This document shows, in pieces, positions 61,222 through 64,000 of a DNA stretch of 64,000 nucleotides. The notes below the pieces were generated by a model. It made no database searches. It had not been told where the DNA came from and saw nothing but the letters and a program-made list of their open reading frames with translations. Origin of the DNA: Pedobacter sp. (GTDB lineage: Bacteria; Bacteroidota; Bacteroidia; Sphingobacteriales; Sphingobacteriaceae); contig JANXVH010000158.1 of NCBI GenBank assembly GCA_025351765.1, forward strand, positions 1 through 64,000. The letters run 5' to 3'. How positions within the stretch are numbered: the first letter of the stretch is position 1; every line of letters begins with the position of its first letter. The translations under genes were made by a program, and so were the position numbers.

Positions 61222-61635
61222 TGTATTATTAATTAAATATTCACAAATATACAATTTAATTTATTGTAATAACGCATTATATTTTAAAAATTAAATTTCT
61301 TTAAGCCAATCAGTATAAAGTCATTGTCGTTTCAGCTTGTTCTATAATCACTGCAAACTAAAATATTAGGCTAAACGCAGGCCAAAAAGGAAGCCAAATA
61401 ACATAGATAAAACTACACAATCTAAAAATTCCATAGACCCAGGCCTACAAACAAAAACTGAGTCCAGTGTAGAAAAAAAGAAAGATGTTGAAGAAACGAC
61501 TGTCTGATGAGCAGGATAGTTTAGGTATTGATTTGGATACGAACAAATCCTCGATCTAATGCGCATCAAACAGACTAGATAAATAGCTAGATAACGCTAA
61601 TATTTATTATCTTGAGTTATCAAATAGTATCCCAA
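61222..61635. other. 414-bp region between divergent genes
   Basis: Contains the csp promoter at its left end. On the plus strand about 61372-61506 is open without a start codon and encodes a basic stretch (KRRPKRKPNN) followed by TESSVEKKKDVEETTV; it looks like decayed sequence. No other structure was recognised. Confidence 0.4.
61244..61251 (-). promoter_or_regulatory. -7 promoter element of the cold-shock gene
   Basis: TATATTTG on the minus strand, a full match to TAnnTTTG, 23 bp before ATG 61221. No clear TTTG -33 box at the usual distance. Confidence 0.4.
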
Positions 61636-62178
61636 ATGAGAAATTTAATGCTCTTTATTTTTTGTCTATTATTTTCAATGTCTGTGTTTGCGCAAACAAA
61701 AAGGAAATATTTCCTTAATACAAGGGAGGTTTCTGGCCCCTCATTCAGTTGTTTAGAGCCAGCTTCTATAGATTCTGTTAGAAGCCTTAGCGCAGTTAAC
61801 GCTAAAAAAATTTATAAGATTGACCCTGGTGATGCAGATTCCATACATATTGTCTTTATAAAGGATGTTTCTGATGTTGTTTCTTATAAAGAGTTGCTTA
61901 ACCTTTATCATCTAAATGATAATGCCATTGATTTTGGGCTCAGTATATCAAAATATCCTGATATTCGCGACAAAGAACGAACTGTATTTTCTAAAAAATA
62001 TGTAACAGGGGTTGATATTTATGGATGGAATTCTAAAAAGAAGTTCTATTTGTCTGTAAATACGCCGCAAATTATAGGATGGGCAGAATATAAAGATGAT
62101 GAAATAATGATACCCATTTTAAGAGCCTTGAATAAAGAGGGATTTGATAAAGACAGAATTAATAACAACGAGAAATGA
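61636..62178 (+). CDS. Secreted protein, first of a tandem plug-like pair
   Basis: 180 residues from ATG 61636 (signal MRNLMLFIFCLLFSM to FAQTK); the frame starts earlier at a TTG (61612) without signal character. It shows no catalytic motif. Its middle (SIDSVRSLSAVNAKKIYKI, IHIVFIKDVSDVVSYKELL) parallels the next protein, so the pair comes from duplication. It overlaps the next gene by 4 bp (ATGA). Function unknown. Confidence 0.6.
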   Translation: MRNLMLFIFCLLFSMSVFAQTKRKYFLNTREVSGPSFSCLEPASIDSVRSLSAVNAKKIYKIDPGDADSIHIVFIKDVSDVVSYKELLNLYHLNDNAIDFGLSISKYPDIRDKERTVFSKKYVTGVDIYGWNSKKKFYLSVNTPQIIGWAEYKDDEIMIPILRALNKEGFDKDRINNNEK

Positions 62179-62765
62179 GAATAATGATGCTATTTATATT
62201 GACGTTGTTGTTTTCTTGGTCAGTAAAGGCTCAAAAAAAAAGCAGTAAACGGGCTGATTCCATTGATCAGCGACCGGCAGTTATACTTAATGGTAAGAGG
62301 GTAGATGCACTATCAATCTTCCTGCTTAACAAAGCAGATATCCAAAGTATGGTCGCCCTTTCACCTATACAATCCACTAAAAGGTATGGAGAAACTGGTA
62401 AGTATGGTGCCATCCTGATTGACTTAATTAAAGATAGAAAGGTCTATAGCTGGTTAGAGTTGATACAAATCTTCAGTTTCAAACCCACGTTAGCTTCACT
62501 AAAATGTATGGTGGAGTCAGATGATTTGCACTGGGCTTTAATGCCTGCTGCAGATGCCATGATGATTGTTGCTTCAGAATATGAGTTAAATAGTATTGAG
62601 GTCAATAAAGCTAATCAGGGAGAACCGATGGTTGTGACAATTGTTGCAGGTTATGAAGACTTCAGAGCACCAAAGGTGATTACCTCTTTTGATAAACAAA
62701 TGGATTCTGTTAAAAGGATATTTAAGTTCGAGGCCGCTCAGCGTCGCTCTGGGTGGGCTAACTAG
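62175..62765 (+). CDS. Secreted protein resembling an isolated TonB plug domain
   Basis: 196 residues, signal peptide (MRIMMLFILTLLFSW to VKAQK). The segment VILNGKRVDALSIFLLNKAD, then RYGETGKYGAILIDLIKD, has the plug-domain order of TonB receptors (L-N-G-K, D-I-x-S, Y-G-x2-G-x-G-x-I-x-I) but there is no barrel. Paralogue of the upstream protein. Probably periplasmic or surface-exposed; function unknown. Confidence 0.6.
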   Translation: MRIMMLFILTLLFSWSVKAQKKSSKRADSIDQRPAVILNGKRVDALSIFLLNKADIQSMVALSPIQSTKRYGETGKYGAILIDLIKDRKVYSWLELIQIFSFKPTLASLKCMVESDDLHWALMPAADAMMIVASEYELNSIEVNKANQGEPMVVTIVAGYEDFRAPKVITSFDKQMDSVKRIFKFEAAQRRSGWAN

Positions 62766-62791
62766 TCGCTATAAATCGATATATTTAAGGC

Positions 62792-63793
62792 ATGAAACTT
62801 TTTAAATCTATTTTAATACTTCTTCTTCTAATTGCCTTCAATCCTATTTATGCACAAAAAAAAGTGATCGTCGCCTATGTTACATCCTGGACAACTGTAA
62901 TGCCCGACCCTGCCTTTGTAACCCATATCAATTATGCTTTTGGGCATGTCAACGCTACTTTTAATGGGATCCGAATTGATAATCAAGGCAGACTTAAAAG
63001 CATAGTAGCGCTAAAAAAGCAGCATCCCAAACTTAAAGTATTGGTTTCTATTGGAGGATGGGGCAGTGGTAAGTTTAGTGAAATGGCCGCTATTAAGGAG
63101 AACAGGAAGAAATTTGCAGCCGATTGTAAGCGAATAGTTAATGATTTTAAGCTGGATGGTATTGATATAGATTGGGAATATCCATCAAGCAATGCAGCAA
63201 AAATATCATCATCGCCAGATGATACCAAAAACTATACATTAATGATGCAGGAGATTAGAAATAGTATTGGAAATACGAAGTTGCTTACGCTTGCCTCCTC
63301 TGCAGATGCTAAATACATTGATTTTAAGGAGGTAAGTCCGATTGTAGATTTTGTAAACATTATGGCGTATGACATGGCGAGCCCACCATATCACCATGCC
63401 GGTCTTTATAAATCTAAAGCCACAAGCGGTTTGAGCGTTGACGAAGCCGTAAACGCGCATGTAAATGCAGGTATCCCAATTAACAAACTAGTGTTAGGCA
63501 TTCCATTTTACGGGCATGGCAGAAACGGTATTGCAGGTTATATTGATTATCGTGATATTATAAAGCTTACAGGATTTAAGCAGCTTTGGGATCAGGAAGC
63601 CAAAGCTCCTTACTGGGAAAATGAAAAAGGCGAGTTTGTTCTGAGTTATGAAACACCTAAATCAATAGCTGTTAAATGCGATTACTTGCTAAAGAAGGGG
63701 ATGATGGGTGCGATGTACTGGGATTACGGTGCTGATACAGATGATGGAATTTTAAGAAAAGCAGTACGGTTGGGCGTTAAAAGCAAGATGTAA
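62792..63793 (+). CDS. Secreted GH18 glycoside hydrolase (chitinase-like)
   Basis: 333 residues with signal peptide (MKLFKSILILLLLIA to IYAQK). TIM barrel with HINYAFGHVN, VLVSIGGWGSG and the catalytic D122-G-I-D125-I-D127-W-E129, the GH18 D-x2-D-x-D-x-E box with acid Glu present. MAYDMASPP and the final MMGAMYWDYGADTDDG complete the family. Substrate is chitin, chitooligosaccharides or N-glycan core GlcNAc; not resolved. No chitin-binding module. Located 26 bp after the plug-like pair, possibly co-transcribed. Confidence 0.9.
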   Translation: MKLFKSILILLLLIAFNPIYAQKKVIVAYVTSWTTVMPDPAFVTHINYAFGHVNATFNGIRIDNQGRLKSIVALKKQHPKLKVLVSIGGWGSGKFSEMAAIKENRKKFAADCKRIVNDFKLDGIDIDWEYPSSNAAKISSSPDDTKNYTLMMQEIRNSIGNTKLLTLASSADAKYIDFKEVSPIVDFVNIMAYDMASPPYHHAGLYKSKATSGLSVDEAVNAHVNAGIPINKLVLGIPFYGHGRNGIAGYIDYRDIIKLTGFKQLWDQEAKAPYWENEKGEFVLSYETPKSIAVKCDYLLKKGMMGAMYWDYGADTDDGILRKAVRLGVKSKM

Positions 63794-63810
63794 ATAAATA
63801 TATATATAAT

Positions 63811-64000
63811 ATGGCATCCTATAAAGACGAGTGGTTAGACCTTTTATTGAAACAGAATTTGCAGGGATGGTTGATAGCAAGCGACCGCAATCACATCTTT
63901 ATTAACGTACCTGATGACCAGGATCTTGATACAGCAATGCAAACGTTTAAAACGCTACTGGGCGGATTAAAAGCTAAAGTAAAAAGCAAACCAACAAAAC
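63811..64000 (+). CDS. Start of a gene cut by the window edge
   Basis: ATG 63811, 17 bp after the GH18 stop, open to the window end (63 codons seen). It starts MASYKDEWLDLLLKQNLQGW and continues ASDRNHIFINVPDDQDLD; no signal peptide or family recognised. Likely in the same operon as the GH18 gene. Confidence 0.55.
   Translation, partial: MASYKDEWLDLLLKQNLQGWLIASDRNHIFINVPDDQDLDTAMQTFKTLLGGLKAKVKSKPTK

Overview
The window looks like a chromosomal segment of a Bacteroidota bacterium of the Pedobacter/Sphingobacteriaceae type. The DNA is AT-rich. Starts lack strong Shine-Dalgarno sequences, and several promoters fit the Bacteroidota pattern TTTG-N17-21-TAnnTTTG. The gene content agrees: two-component-propeller regulators, DUF6266, DUF5686, OMP beta-barrel proteins with carboxypeptidase-like N-termini, ASPIC/VCBS lipoproteins and many secreted glycoside hydrolases. 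No rRNA, tRNA, CRISPR array, IS element or phage gene was recognised.

Layout. (1) 0.3-10 kb: kup, then a GH127-GH2 operon transcribed away from a membrane-spanning AraC-type sensor-regulator that has lost its kinase module, then a LuxR-type response regulator. (2) 10-21 kb: a methyltransferase, a decayed dehydrogenase, a lone receiver, and a second saccharide block: GH92, DUF1080, LacI, GH2, PQQ-type sugar dehydrogenase and a beta-propeller. (3) 21-30 kb: small conserved proteins and a group of cell-surface proteins (outer-membrane barrel, 6-bladed propeller, MG2/plug-like protein). (4) 30-33 kb: a histidine kinase overlapping its receiver partner. (5) 33.3-36.2 kb: a two-gene unit that I read as a divergent copper membrane monooxygenase (CuMMO)-like system. 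(6) 36-42 kb: FAD monooxygenase, AraC regulator, GH43, acyltransferase. (7) 42-51 kb: M1 peptidase, pseudouridine synthase, DUF5686 protein, phosphoesterase, and NDH-2 with a coupled 56-residue protein. (8) 51-64 kb: GH-A glycosidase, ASPIC/VCBS lipoprotein with an outer-membrane protein, gamma-glutamyltransferase, several small or broken genes, a cold-shock protein, a tandem pair of secreted plug-like proteins, and a GH18 enzyme.

The most interesting region is 33345-36164. The first protein carries D-x3-H-x12-H (D31, H35, H48) inside a stretch that matches the PmoC/AmoC Cu(C) loop, and D-x3-H-x13-H (D111, H115, H129) with the spacing of the PmoC Cu(D) ligands N227, H231 and H245. Its C-terminal half has PmoA-like blocks. 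The second protein has the PmoB layout: signal peptide leaving an N-terminal histidine, beta domain, two membrane helices, then a second soluble domain with a P-L-Q-A-x-T block after helix 2. The gene order matches pmoC-A-B with C and A apparently fused. A perfect 13-bp inverted repeat covers the predicted -33 element. The substrate is unknown.

The carbohydrate genes form two loose clusters with their own regulators but no recognisable SusC/SusD pair, so they would depend on porins or transporters encoded elsewhere. Decayed genes (a beta-hydroxyacid dehydrogenase fragment, a PAS-regulator fragment, a frameshifted DoxX gene) suggest ongoing gene loss in the spaces between operons. All functional statements rest on sequence patterns recognised by eye; no database search was run.
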